Of a stretch of DNA of 64,000 bases, positions 44,201 through 57,508 are shown piece by piece. The notes below the pieces were generated by a model. It ran no database searches and had not been told where the DNA came from. It worked only from the letters and a program-made list of their open reading frames with translations. The stretch covers positions 1-64,000 of the forward strand of contig OENT01000695.1 of assembly GCA_900239685.1 (NCBI GenBank). The letters run 5' to 3'. Source of the DNA: Rotaria macrura (Eukaryota > Rotifera > Eurotatoria > Philodinida > Philodinidae). A program made the translations under genes and the position numbers. Each line of letters opens with the position of its first letter. Within the stretch, counting starts at the first letter, position 1.

Positions 44201-46960
44201 GTTGTTTTGAAGATATTATTATGATAAGAGATACGTTCTTTTTCTTTACGTCATTTCTAGCTAATTATTCACTGTACGTACTTTTTATTAAGTTCTATTA
44301 GTGACATCGAGAGAGGTTTACCGAACATAAGCTGACTCTATCAATAATCGTTTTTGAATTACGTCTTTCTAGTTCCATTCAAAAGTATTTCTTTTCATTG
44401 ATTCAATCCTAAATTTCTCTTCTTTGCACGTTACTAACGTTTATTTGTATGAGTCTCTTCTTCAAGCGCCAGTACCAATGACCGAATCCATTTCAAAACT
44501 GATTGAGCTATACTATTGTTAACAAGAAATCGATGCAGCATAAAAAATAACCATGTATTTTGTTGTCCAGAAGACAACTAAATTTACGATAGAATGAGGT
44601 GCGTAGATTAAAATCTATGTTTCTATGTTACATTAAGAATTCGAAAACAAAACGATTACATTCGAAATAAAACATGATACGAAAGTATATCAAAAACAAA
44701 AATACTTGAAAATAGACTTCTGATATGTCAAATAAAAGATACAAAGATCTACAGAATACGTCTATGTAGAATCGATTCGCCAAAATCAACAACTTACAAT
44801 GGAGGGAATTACTATTCAATTGAATATTGTTTCTTGATTATTTGAAGTTGTTTCTGAGAAGGATTCCATATGAACAATTGACAAACCTTCGACGAGGTAT
44901 CAAGACAAGATTTATTTATTTTGATGCATTGAATGGTAGTATTTTTGAAAGGCTTGCAATTCACAGACACTACTCGTAGTTCATAGTTCTCTGTGGTTTT
45001 ATTCTGAAGTCTTGAAATAAATCTTGTAATTTCATCAACAGTATCATCATTATTCTAGTAAGTGTAACAATCTTTTTGGACCTCGATACGCTTTCATCGG
45101 GTGTCGTAGAAGTTGACTAGAATCATGCGTCCCAGTTAAAGTCTTACACCTGTCGAATAGAGCAAACTCAAACTGCTGATTATGTTTGCATACAATGATA
45201 AAAACGTTTTCTATGATTATCTGCAGAAGTTCAATCTCTTCACTATTTACCAAGAACTCAACATGTTGACCTATAGGTGATCAATTAGATTGTGTTGTTA
45301 TGATAGGCTTTCGAGTTCTCTCGCTGTCTGGTAAAATGATATTAGATGACCCTAGCGAGATTTCCATGAAGGAATAGATAGAAAAAAAGAACGAAAAATG
45401 TTCGCTTTTGAAACTGGCAATATCGAGACACAAGATAAGTGACTCTCATTCAATCATTAGTATAATTTAGTAGACCATAGTTTGATATTAGCAACTAAAT
45501 AGATGAAATCAATACGTCTCGTTCTTCATACAACTATGACAAATAAGTGTTTTTTCGGTTCTATACGTAGAATAGAAAATTCGATTGTTTCTAATGCATA
45601 AAACATCCGGTGTATGCATATTTTATTTACTGAACACTAGACACTTTTGACAGAATGTCAAAACTTGAATTTCAACGGTATGTGTCTGAGTACCTCAATC
45701 CAATTAAACAATGGAGTTCGTTCTATATTACATGTGAAAGTAATTCCATGAACTGATTTGAAAAGAGTAGTTCGCTTTTATTCGAGTATCATGTAAACGT
45801 AATATATAATCACAATATCTCATATGTTGTGTCATCGAAACGTTCTTTCAAAAAGCAAATTATCATAAAAGAAAATGGAGAAGAAGCCGTTGATTTACTT
45901 GTAAAACCATCATAGTTATCGAATATCGAATTATATGTTAATGATTTACATGCAATATTAACTATTTAAACGATTTTGCCCTGTTTGAAAATGACCAACA
46001 ATTTTTATTATGCATATAATCATTTTTATCTATTTAGGAATCTATTATACCATACATTGTTTCGAATACTCGTTTATCTGTATTGATGCAGACAAGTAAA
46101 AAAGAACAAGCTCGATATGCTGAGCGAAACGATCTGAATAATGAACTTAAACGTATTCTTGATCAATGGAAGGATTCAAAACCAGTGAAAACATTCTATA
46201 ACATTTCTATTGATGATTCATCAAATACACGTGATTCTATGCCAAGTTTCGAAACATTATCATTATCGAAAGCTGAAATTGAATGTTTACAACCAAAGTG
46301 GCCAGATTTATATGAAGAATATCTTGAATTAGTTATACAATTTGGTTATATTATATTTTTATCAACATTATTTCCTCTGGCATCTTTTTTCTCGCTTATA
46401 AGTAATATAGTTGAGATTCGTGCTGATGCATTTAAATTATGCATGATATTTCAACGACCTTTTTCACAGCGTGTCAAAGATATTGGTCATTGGCAAGTAA
46501 ATAAAAATTGATTTGAAAAATTATTCGAAATAAAGGAACTCATGCTTTGATTGTTTTCTAAGAAAATTATGGAATATATGGTCATCGCAGCGATCATAGT
46601 CAATTGTATTTTTTTTTCAATACGTGGAGTTTTTCGAAGAATGTTACCTGATCTTCCATTTGCGGCAGAGATCTTTTTACTTGTTTTTATTGAAGTAAAT
46701 ATTTCATTGAGTTTAATTTTTTTGACTTTTGACTTTTTTCTCAATCGTAGCACATCGTTATATTATTGTGTAAAATTGTTCGATCAAGCATTGAAAACGT
46801 TCCGTATTGGGTTCGAATTGAAAAAAGTAAAATGGAATATCGTCGACGTGCAGCATTGAATGTAAGAAAACACGGAGCAATTTCTCTTTTCCATTTAAAC
46901 AATATACATCTTGATTTAGAAACTCGAATGCGATGCTTTACATCAGAAAGATATCCATAA
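41244..46960 (+). CDS. Anoctamin (TMEM16), ANO10-like
   Basis: Multi-pass membrane protein of the Ca2+-activated scramblase/channel family; animal ANO10 proteins act on intracellular or plasma membranes. Fourteen exons: 41244-41445, 41517-41672, 42146-42277, 42350-42472, 42530-42584, 42636-42708, 43046-43394, 43470-43574, 43626-43681, 43763-43837, 43891-43938, 46038-46496, 46563-46694 and 46751-46960, 724 aa in frame (human ANO10 is 660). Markers: HIRQYFGVKIALYFCW at the first membrane segment, LWRRRQAELAYEWNT, NKYEPYYPIWKRLLFR, LLPKILLALVTTVFDDVYK, YLELVIQFGYIIFLSTLFPL and NIVEIRADAFKL, which keeps the Glu and Asp spacing of the anoctamin Ca2+ site, then FQRPFSQRVKDIGHWQ. Exon 8 to 9 needs a GC-AG intron. 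Exons 1-2 borders are the least certain. The 2.1-kb intron 43939-46037 shows nothing else. Confidence 0.92.
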
Positions 46961-48529
46961 TTAATAAAAATACAACGAAAGATATAATACACCTACATGT
47001 TGAAAAGGCATCTACATAACGACCTTGGATTAAACATTTGAATATTTTACTTGGCAAGTGAATACAATTTATTAACGAACAAATTATATTATTTTGGCTG
47101 GCATGTTATTAAATGTTTACAATACATAACTTAATCTATTCTGTATTCTTATCTTGGTGAAGTTACTTTCACATATATACCGTGTCAATATTTTTGTCTT
47201 CTGATAATTTTTTATGGAATTAGTTTTTTAATAACATTATTGATATTGTAAAAATATTTTTTGCCAAAAATATTGCAATAATACTGTTCCGTGTAAGCAT
47301 GATGATAATTACACCTTCTCTGAATGATTATTTCCTGGAGGATATATAAGAACGTATATGTCGTATTCAGTTTTATTTATTTGTACGTCTCACAAAGTGT
47401 ATTCCGTATATGTTTTTTTCTTCTTATTTCAGTCTTGCCAATTGTATTCTATTCCAATGATGAGAATTTTCTTTTTCTGTGACAATTCCAAAACTATTTG
47501 TTGTTAGCAATCATAGATAACTAAATTGTGTTTGTAGTCGATACGGTGTGCAAATTAACTCTAACTTGATACATATTGCTTTAGTAACAAGTAGTTTATA
47601 AATAAAATTTCATTAGCCAAAAAAAAAATATTGTTTTTATTCAATGTTGAATTCATCTTTCATGCATACAAAAGATGATCAGACTATCAGAGAATAAATT
47701 TCGTTTACACATGTAAAACTATTCTAGGATAGCTCATCGATTAAGAAAGATATTAATTATGAAAGTTAATTTTCAATATGATTAAGATTCTAAGCTAACG
47801 ATACATGTAACGTTAGCTAGTATTTAACACTTCTTAACTATTCAAACGGTTACACAAAAAAATACATGCTGCAACACAAGCTAGGATTTCGAATACAGTG
47901 GCAAACGCTTAAGATTGGAATAATCTTCGTGACAACATCTAATCAAGACTCTATTCAATATTGTACAGAATGATAACGAAACATTCATCCATGTTAATGG
48001 AGAGGACGTTTGGACAATTTTTTTCCAGTAACTTTTTTTTAATAGTTACTAGAATAGATATGTTTGAAGCAGTAATATGAAAATTCTATAACATCATCAA
48101 TCCTAACTTTTCTTCATATTTGATGGTACAGATATTTCTATGTACTGTATGGTTGCTGTTTGTTGTACGAACAATTGAAAAATATCAACTTCAATTAGAT
48201 TTTTCAATTCTCATATTCGAATGAATAAGAATGAGGTGCCATCGAATGTGAAGTCTAATCTTTTGAACATTAAATGTTTTCAAAGATATGAACTTGACAT
48301 ATTTGAGGTTAGAATCATATTCGAGTAGAAGTTGACAAATATCGTCTAGAAATTTGTTCTAAGTTTTCCATGCGTGTTTCAAGTGCTACCTAACGAGTCG
48401 TATGCAACAATGTGCTCAGATTTCTCTTAGCTGAAAGCATGGTTTCTTGACAGATAGATGTCTTTACAAAAAGTTTGAATTTTTTACGGCATAGTAGTTT
48501 TCACTGAAAACTTTTCAGTGTACGACAAT
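46961..48529. other. Spacer between two convergent genes
   Basis: 1.6 kb between the 3' ends of the anoctamin (+) and coiled-coil gene (-). AATAAA at 46963 lies two bases after the anoctamin stop codon and is probably its signal. No open frame, repeat or RNA gene is supported in the rest. Confidence 0.6.
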
Positions 48530-51500
48530 TTATTTGAAAATATGATTTTGTCTAATAGACTTATCTTTGAGTGGATCATATGCATTCATTTTTTTAGATA
48601 ACTTTTGTCTACGTATATATAACTGTTGTATATATCCATACAAGGTTTCTTTCTCATGGAAGACTTTTTTTAATTTTATCAGTTCATTCGTTTTATGGAC
48701 AATTTTCTTTTTCATTAAAAATAATTTTGATATATTATTGAATTTCTCTGGTAAACCTATCATTAATAGATTCCAATAATGCATATGATTAGCATTCCTT
48801 TTAACTTCCAACTGAAGTTGATTCTGAAAGTTATCAGTTTGTTTAGAAATACGTTGTGAATTAAGATATTCATAATTTTCTTGAGATTTAAATGCTACCG
48901 ATTGACGTAGTTGTTGATTATATGATTGTAAATAATTGTAATATTTATGTAGAATGTTAAGATCTGATTTCGATTGTTCGATTGTTCTAACTAAAAGAAC
49001 GAAGGTTAGTGAAATGCAGATCATATAGCAGTATTGAACTTGACAAAGGAATGAGGTTTCGAATTTACATCGTCTTGCTAGTTTAAAGTTATTTTGTGGT
49101 ATTAGAATTTTAAAAAATGATAATAATCGGGCTAACGATTACACAAGAATTGAGATCAATGGTCCGAGTAATTAGATCAGTAATCAACAAAATATCATGA
49201 GCCATTACTGTAAGAAACTTTTGATATCGACTGTTATCGATTCATCTATACGTGCAAGTCTAATTTGAAACACCACAAACAATAAAAACAACTGTGACGA
49301 ATTATATCTTGAAGAATCAAAATAGAATTGCAATGCTTTAGTGTTAGTTCAGATTCTATTGAAATAAAGTAATGAGTACGTCAATTGTTATGAAAAATTC
49401 ATTCTCAACAAAGAAAATTCTCTAATCGATTAGCTCCATTCACGTTTGGTAAAATGTATTTGATTAAATATTCAACGATGTATATAGATGATGCAAGTTG
49501 TAGAATTCTGAAAAGTCTTTTATTGTGAACACCTATTCGAATGACGAGATTCATCAATTGTGTTATCTGCAACATTTATATTCACTTGTTCTCTTTATTT
49601 TCATTATACTCATGAAGTATAATAATTATTTAAAAACCCGTTTTTTTTCTACGTTACTAGCTTAGGAACAAAACATGAATTTAATATTTTAAATATATGA
49701 CTATAGTAGCAGGTGTTCGAAAATAAATCAAAAAAGAATATAAAACTTGAAAGACAAAAATCATGGAAAGCTTTCGATAACATATAATTATATACATAAC
49801 AGTAAGATGTGACTTTTTCAAATAGAGATTCGATGTACTCTTTTAACTGTCGACAGAATAATTGGGCTATTTTCAGTTTCATACCTTGATCAACACGCTC
49901 TTTTGTAAGACGTTTTATCTGTTTGTACAACGGTTCTAGTTGATTTTTAATAACTGCTTGTCTATGTCCGATTAACTGTACAAGTAAATTTAAATCTGCG
50001 TATTGTTTTGTCAATTTTCTGTTTTTAGATTCAGTTTCATGAACTACTTGTTTCAAAATTTGATAGTTATCTTCAGAGTACTTTAAATTAGCACTGAAAT
50101 ATTTTATTTTTTCTTCTGATTGTTCCGTATGTTGTTGGTATTGTTGTAAAAATAAATTTTCTCGTGTAAGAACAGAATCATTGTGCGTGATATTCAATGT
50201 TAACTTAGTAAGAATTGCTTTGTATTGATTAGTCTTAGTTTCATTACTTTTTAAAATCAATTCTAATCGATTATGAATATTATCATTTTGTGTCACTTGT
50301 TTCTGGTGATGTGAAATTTCTTTTGCTAGTGGTAATTCGTCACTCGAGAGTTTATGCATTTTTTGTTTGAGTAATTTAACTCTAACTTTATTTTCATGAA
50401 GTTTGACTTTTTGATCGATCAACTCCTCGTGTGTTCTTGATAGACAATGTTCAAGATCGTGCAATTCTTTTGTTTGAGTATCAAATTGGATTTCATTGTC
50501 ATTAATGAGACGATTCTCTTGTTTAACTAATGCTGTGTATTTATTTATTTCGATGTTTGTTGTTCGTAATCTTTGTTCGTTCAGTTCAACTATTGAAAAA
50601 GAAAAGATAACACATTATAGTAACATGCACTCTTGTTATTCGACGGATTTTTATCTCGCTAGATGGATCTAAGGAGAGTTTATTAGTTCTTACATTTTTC
50701 ATATTATTGAATACTATAGAATAGTACGAGTCCTATTAGAGCAAATGGTTGATGAAAAACTCAAACATTAATTCAGAAGATGATTTAAAAACTGACTCTT
50801 TAACGTGAGATATAGTAGAACTTTTATATTTTCAATAGATCTATCTGATGTAGCATGATTCATTTAAAATTCAAATGATCCCTATGAGAACTACTCGAAT
50901 TATAAGAACTTTCGTTAATACATCGCACCTCTCACAAAAGTGAGAATAATGAAAAGAACATTATTGGATTGATCGATCACTCGCTTTCAACCAGCAACCT
51001 AAATTACTCGTTCATGTTTTCATACATTGGCTTTTGAGACACATGATTTATATCGGTTAAATTTCATTCTATCGATGACGAACTAGTCCACCATTTGACA
51101 GTCTTTCTTCAATCATTGTTGTTCTGTAACAACTGGCATTTACATGATCGTATTTTTACAGTTATTTGGGTGATCATAATAACGATAATCAAGACAGTAA
51201 TAAATTAAATATAGAACATGTCTTCATCATTTGCTGATATGACTTTTACGGATCCCGATAGTAAAGGGTGTTACAAAAGTTCCTCGAAAAGTACTAGACT
51301 CGGTTGTATTTGAATGGAAGATGATAGAAAACCAATTCTTTTTTTTTTGTTAGATAGAGCATCGTTTCTACTTTGACAGCACATATTTCACAGATTTCTA
51401 TCCATACATTAGTAGAGAAATCCCATCGATTTTTCTAAAATCCCTGAATAAAACGTAGTGTAAATTTGTGCAATTTTGGTTTTGTCTTCTTCACAATAAA

Positions 51501-54500
51501 ACCAATATTTTGGCTTAGATGTAACCTTTCGGGTTGCTTTTTTGCAGGTTATCTACAACATGGTATAAGCTTTTGCCACAAATACAAATCATTGTCAAGC
51601 TTGATTATTACCATCTAATTTTGGCAAGAAAAACTAATTTTCACCTTTTTTTTCGGAATTTGCTTGGATCAATCGTTCAAACATCTGATCAATTTATCTA
51701 TCAATTTTTCAGAAGTAATTAAAATAAACGTGAAAACTTCCGACTTATGTCCGAGAGTTATGTGTACTTCAAAAAGTGAATGAGACAAATCAGTCATTCT
51801 AGAATGTGTGCACGGAAGAAGTGTCTTGGTAAACCTTTTTGGTAAACCCCAACACTACTGGTCAACTGAGACATATCTAGGTAATTTAGTTTCGGGATGC
51901 ACTTTTTGTTTATTTCAAGACCTTTTCAGGCGATGTTCTTTTAGAAAGCTCGATTTGGTTCAAAACTATTATCAGATTCGGAATCAGCGTTAAAAACTGG
52001 ATCGATTTATATACGTTGTGGATAATTCTGAGGAACAAGTGTTTTTCTGAAAGAATCCCTGTACCCCACCCACCTCAGGGATTGTTTGGTGAAAAATGAC
52101 AAGTTTTTCGATTACTCAGCCATTTCTTGCCGGATCCTTCTCATCTTCGAAGTCGACCGAGATATTCATAAGACAATTCTGTGCACAAAATTTCAGCTCA
52201 ATCCGATATATTTGTAAACAGTTATTGTGTAAACGGCCGGACGGCCGGACACACTGCCAGATTCTAGAGAGTATTCACTTTTTGAGTACACAAAAAGATT
52301 GAGTACGACTGATCGAACTATTCAGGAGCTACAAGACTATATACAAAAAATTTATTAAATTACTGGTCCTAACTTTATTAAATAGTTGCAACTGTGAAGC
52401 TTACTATTGCGCAAACAAACTTAATTTATGCCATCATTATTTTAAGAAACTGATTCTCTCTAAAGAAAAACCGGTTTAAGCTGATTTTTTCCCCTAAGTG
52501 AGTCTTAAGTAACCACACAATCTAGAAGTCGCTCGAGCTCATAAACATGCCTTCGTGGACATACACTACTTGTTTATTGTTTAAAATGTTTTTCAGGAGT
52601 TTCAAAAAAATCGAACGGATTTTACTATGGTCGTATGAAATGAATCTGTGAAACATGCCCTTTCAAACAAGAAACGATGCTCTCTCTAACGAATAAAGAA
52701 ATAGTTTTCTAGAACCCTCCATTCAGATACAATAGAGTTTGACATTTTTCCAGGAACTTTTGCAAGACCCATTAGTTTCGAAAAGAAAAGTCAATCTGAT
52801 ATTGTCAGTAGAGATCTAGACGTTTATTTCTTGAATAATTCAAAGATTGACAACTCGATGAATGATTGTTTGTCATTCATGTTTTCTTTTTTGTATCTGT
52901 CAACATCTCTACATATCAAGGCGTACATGTTTTGCAAATGAAATAATGATCACGTACTTCGGAAGTAATAATTATCTCTTATCATTTAGTACATTAGACT
53001 ATTTCAAGGAATCGGAACCTTTCAAACTCAAATAGGAATAGAATTAACTTGTTTTCTTCATAGTATTTGTCAAATGTTGTTGTTTATTATGATCTGTTAA
53101 TAATTTTCTATGTGAAAATTGTAGATTTTGAATCTTATGATTGGCATGAAAAATATTTCTTTCCAACGCTTGTTTTTTGCTATTTGATTGTTTAATTAAA
53201 TCGATTAATTGTTGTTGATGATTCAATATTTGACGTTTCTCTTCTTCGAGACTATCAATATTTTGATAAAGCTTTTGACGATTTTTAATGATTTGTATTT
53301 GTTGATTCTTTATTTGTTTCATACTTTGATTTTGCTGTTGGATCACATTTTGTAAATTTACTAAATGACTTTCATAATTAGTTCGATTTTGAATGGTTTG
53401 CGTTAGTTGTTGTCTGTAATTTTGTAATTTTGTTTGATACATAAAAATTGTTTTGTGTTGAATTTCAATTTGTGTTTGAATATGAAAAGTTAATTTTAAT
53501 ATATTATGTATTTCATTATTAAGAAGTTTATAATCAATTAGTAATGATTGAACATCCTTTATATTTAAAACTAAATGATTCAATCGTTTCAATGAGTGTT
53601 CATGAATATGATCATTGACATGCTGTTGATTAGTAATTTTCAATTTTGTTTCTTTTATAGATTGTGTCACTTGTAAAATTGAAGTACGAAATTTTGCAAG
53701 TGTTACTTGAATCTCTTTCATTTTGATTAATAAATCACCATGTTCTTTTTCTAGTAAGATCAAACAATTCTTCTGTTCATCCTTTTCGATTTGAGCAAGA
53801 TTAAGAAGTGCTGCTATATCTTCACTAATTAATTTATCGGTTACTGTCGTACCCATCGCTTCTTCTAAGATATGCCATAGACGTGATGTATTCACTCGAA
53901 GAATCTTCAAATAAAGATACAATTCAAATAGTTCATTGTTTAACTTTCGGAAATGAACTACTAAACTTTTGATTCTACTGCCTATGTTTTATCTATTATG
54001 AAAGGGAGACATTTTTTCGCTGTCTAAAGGATCAAGATCGAGTTCTTATTGCATCATGTAGAGCTTTGCGTGTTTTGAACATGCTGAAAAGACTCTGGGC
54101 CATGAGATCATTGCTAGAGAAGTACTGCAGTTTTACGTTGCTTTTGAAATGAATCTCATATGTTCATTGAGTAAAATACACCGAAAAACACTTAGTGTTT
54201 GTTTATTTTTTTATCTGTGATATTGTATTAAGGATTGATCCTTGAAGGGATAGGTTCTTTTCCAAAGGTTGCCATTTCGCTGCTGTTTCTATCCTTATAT
54301 CCAGCAAAGATAAAAGCATGCATTATACAGCCCTGTTAAAAAATCATAAGAAATGACGATCTTACAGCAAATGAAGAGTATTCGAACTCTCAAAAGTAGC
54401 GAATGAATCTAATTAAGATTTATTTCAGAGAAAAAAAATGCTAATTGAAATTCAAAAAGTACTGCCAAAGGGAAAATTTTTCAATTAAAACTTGAATAAT

Positions 54501-55346
54501 TTTAAAAAACTATCATTCTAGGCTTATATTTGATCTGTTCTGATGAACAATTGCTTTTAATAGTTTTTCTAGTTCATGCAAATCATCTAGGTGATAAATG
54601 CAGGCTAAACTAAGATTCATTTGAGATTTTGTACAACTGCTGTAATTACGTTTTATCGAAGTACTTCATGATCGCAAGGTTTAAGTAACGAATTTTTCAT
54701 GTAGAAACTGTGCTTTCCAGCAGACACTTTGTTAATAATCTAATATCAGGGATAGTCAGCTATTTGTCAGACGCTGCCAATTGAATAAAGCTATCATGAA
54801 TCCATATTCGTTCGACATTAACATCCATCTCGCATGCGTTTTTCGAATTTAGAAGTGAACTGCTTAATACAAAACGTTGACTTTCAGAAAGACTTCCACT
54901 GGGATTGAACAAGAATCATTATGGTAAAGAAAACTCTTCTTCATTCGATATACACCTGAACGATGTGTGATGCATTCAATTCTTTCTTTTTAACATCGTT
55001 GCATAATTGTGTTAAATCATGAAATTTCTTTCTAAATTTTTCCAATGTTATTTGATCAATCACTCGAAGTTCATTAGCATAGTTAATTTTTGTATAATTA
55101 ATATCCAACTCTTTTTTTAAACGTAGAATTTCTTCAAGAAGAAATTCTTGTGAATCTTTCAGTTTTTGACCTGAAGGGTTCAAATAAGAATCTTTTGAAT
55201 ATCAATTTATTCTTTAGCATAAATGATTAACACAAACCAATCTGTTCAATTTCGTTCACATAATCACTCAAATCAATATTTTCAAGTTGCCGACAACTTA
55301 TATGTAATTGGTTTATATGATTATGAAATTCTTCCATATCGAAATC
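48530..55346 (-). CDS. Coiled-coil ciliary protein of the CCDC146/CFAP58 family, 5' end incomplete
   Basis: Exons in transcript order: 55238-55346, 54956-55170, 53049-53943, 49801-50589 and 48530-48990, together 822 codons in one frame. Almost the whole protein is coiled coil with Gln-, Asn- and Lys-rich heptads. The last exon contains MHYWNLLMIGLPEKFNNISK followed by a Lys-rich helix and FHEKETLYGYIQQL, matching the W..L.G..P..F..I.K and EKE.LY pattern of CFAP58, then KLSKKMNAY, close to LAKKMNGY of CCDC146. These proteins act on centriolar or axonemal microtubules. No ATG is seen in the first exon, so a start exon is missing; the acceptor GACTCAGTAG opens that exon. The C-terminus is shorter than in known family members. 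Intron 50590-53048 holds a Tc1/mariner-like element. Confidence 0.7.
51264..52772. mobile_element. Decayed Tc1/mariner-like element, about 1.5 kb
   Basis: The ends match over about 36 bp as inverted repeats: left TA-AAGGGTGTTACAAAAGTTCC, right on the minus strand TA-ATGGGTCTTGCAAAAGTTCC, with further matches to ACTC. TA borders both ends, and 1.5 kb is the usual size for an autonomous Tc1/mariner copy. Only short open frames remain and I could not recognise the DDE/DDD catalytic domain in them, so it is either heavily decayed or a non-autonomous passenger. A GC-rich CGGCCGGACGGCCGGAC stretch lies near 52235. It sits in an intron of the coiled-coil gene. Confidence 0.65.
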
Positions 55347-55465
55347 TACTGAGTCAACATTAATATTTTTAATCGTTCTAGTATAGAATACGCGCTAAAT
55401 TAACTGCTTTATTGAGATGCAAAACAAAACGAAGAAAAAGGAATGTAAATGCAAAAATTTTGATA

Positions 55466-55954
55466 TTAATAGTCAATGCCCATGAATCGAAAAGCATGAG
55501 CTAATGTCCAAAGAGGGCCAATCAAAAGAAATTGTAGATCTTTAAAAAAAGCTGGTTTCTTTCCTTCTATATCATGTCCAATGAATTGTCCAATCCAAGC
55601 AACTATGAAAATAATCAATGCTATACGAAATATTGGTAGACGTTTTTTTTCCATGACTATTAATAAGATCACAACTATAAGAAATAGAATAGCCATGGCG
55701 ATAGCCATCGTAGCTGAAAGATTCCAATAGAAAGCAAGAATGGGTACAAGTATAAGCGACGGATTAAGAAGACCAACTTGACCAATTGATATTGCATTAC
55801 GAACGGTTTTCGGTACTATTGGCAAACGCCAAAGCATAGCTAAAATTGTAACTGCTATTGTTGGTACACATATTTTATGTATGAGAATATTCGTTGGATT
55901 TTGATGACATAAACCATATTCGTCCAGCCAAGCAGTTAACTCTTTACCTGGCAT
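55466..55954 (-). CDS. Mpo1-like protein (DUF962 family)
   Basis: Single-exon 162-aa membrane protein. The family includes yeast Mpo1 (YGL010w), an ER Fe2+-dependent dioxygenase that shortens 2-hydroxy fatty acids from phytosphingosine breakdown. Hallmarks are the early His motif YGLCHQNPTNILIHKICVP and the late FIGHDIEGKKPAFF then DLQFLLIGPLWTL, which hold the conserved histidines. Between them are several hydrophobic segments, including TMAIAMAILFLIVVILLIVM and IALIIFIVAWIGQFIG. Length and termini fit the family. An acceptor-like TTCTAG abuts the ATG directly. Its 3' end lies about 120 bp from the first identified exon of the coiled-coil gene on the same strand. Enzymatic activity in animals is inferred. 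Confidence 0.9.
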   Translation of the reverse strand: MPGKELTAWLDEYGLCHQNPTNILIHKICVPTIAVTILAMLWRLPIVPKTVRNAISIGQVGLLNPSLILVPILAFYWNLSATMAIAMAILFLIVVILLIVMEKKRLPIFRIALIIFIVAWIGQFIGHDIEGKKPAFFKDLQFLLIGPLWTLAHAFRFMGIDY

Positions 55955-56454
55955 CTAGAATGAAAATAATAAGAAATTCATTATTTGTTTATTAATTGTA
56001 TTTCGAATCAATTCTTAATTGTAATAAAATAAGTAATGTAATTCATTATAGTTTATCTGACAAATAAATAGAAAATCAAAAACTGTTCATCGATTAGTCC
56101 CGTCCATGTCTACCACGTTTTGGTTTCCGTACCTTTCTAAAAAAAGAAGAAGAAAAGATATAGAATAAACAGATGCGAATACGCTATGAACAGATTAATT
56201 TATTCCTCTGGTGTAAACTGAGAAAATTGAACGAAAAAGAGGAATACGAGAAACTCTATTCCAACATAGCTAGTTTACGGAGTGTTAAGATTGATAAATT
56301 CTTTTATTATGGAATCCATCAGATACGAAAAAATATCAAAATCATGTACTAACATGACTTGAAATGTGGTTCGATATATAATGTATGAGACAGTAAAAAA
56401 ACATGAGGTATCAATTTACCTAATTATAGAAAAATTCATTGAAATGTGACGAGG

Positions 56455-56960
56455 CAATATATAACATAAACTCAAGGGGGAAACATCATGGTTTTTGGAC
56501 TTTATAGTTTTCTAGATAAATGCAAGCTTGGAAAATCTAATGGAGAATATCAACAAATAGAAGGCCTGAAGGAGTCCCTAGGAGTACAAGAAAAACGCAG
56601 AGAAACTCATTGGTTAGATATGAAATTTTATTAACTGAAATCCCAGCCAAAATGAGCTTTTGGAACTGAAAAAGCTTCGCAAAATTCCAAAGTGACTGTG
56701 AGGATATTGAGTTGTTCTCGAATTCATGAAGAGCATCAAGGAGTAGCTAGGAGTACGAAAAAAATTTAGAAAACTCCATTGCAACCAAGCGAAATTCTCA
56801 AAATTGTACAAAAAACAGTGAAAATGAGGCTCCCGGGAAATAATTCCACAAAGTTCAGTAACAGATGTGAAAATGTTTTATCTGCCACGAATCGACGAAC
56901 AACACAAAGGAGTAGTTAGGAGTACAACAAAATTTGGACAAAATCAGAATCTACGCCAAA
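56455..56960. repeat. Degenerate tandem repeat, three units of about 169 bp
   Basis: The phrase CTAGGAGTAC or TTAGGAGTAC recurs with GAGTAC at 56582, 56751 and 56920, exactly 169 bp apart. Other markers keep the same phase: TTTTGGA at about 56493 and 56659, and AAAATGAG at 56649 and 56821. Units have diverged by substitutions and small indels, so this is an old array. No coding frame runs through all units. It lies between the Mpo1-like and RNF216-type genes. Confidence 0.75.
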
Positions 56961-57508
56961 AGTTCATTACTACAAAAACGACGAAAAAGATGTTTCCCCC
57001 TTGCATAAACTACTCGAACGAAACGATTCATGGAGATGAAAACAGAACGAATTTCACCCATATATGGCAGAAAGGATTAGAAGTATCCCTAGTTTGTAAC
57101 CAAATTAAACATACTCAAGCAATATACGAGATCATAATAGAGTAGTTGATTGATTTCATTTAGAAAAGGAATTCAGAATGATTATTTAACAATGCAGTTT
57201 GAACTCGAAAAACAAATAAAATGAATATGATTTCTGCATTGTATGATAAAGACATTAATCGCTTGATTGAACTTGAAGTATTTATCATTTTAAGAAAAAG
57301 ATGAAACTGAAATTTGTTTCGCATTGATAATAATTGAATTACGAAATATGTAAGGTTGATATTTCAACTGATTATTTACAAATTTATATTCAATAAACAT
57401 ACGAAGATCTCACGATTCTTCATAGTTTTTTTTCTGACATATCAAACATCTATACTTTGAGATACAATGCCGAGCATTACATTTTCATTCAGCTCAAGTG
57501 TACAAGAT

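Noticed and set aside
45050-45253. 67-codon minus-strand frame in the anoctamin intron
   Set aside because: No domain, no splice signals and no repeat borders found.
56098-56136. Possible minus-strand terminal exon encoding a basic tail (KPKRGRHGRD)
   Set aside because: A good acceptor precedes it, but no upstream exon in phase could be found before the tandem repeat, so no gene can be supported.
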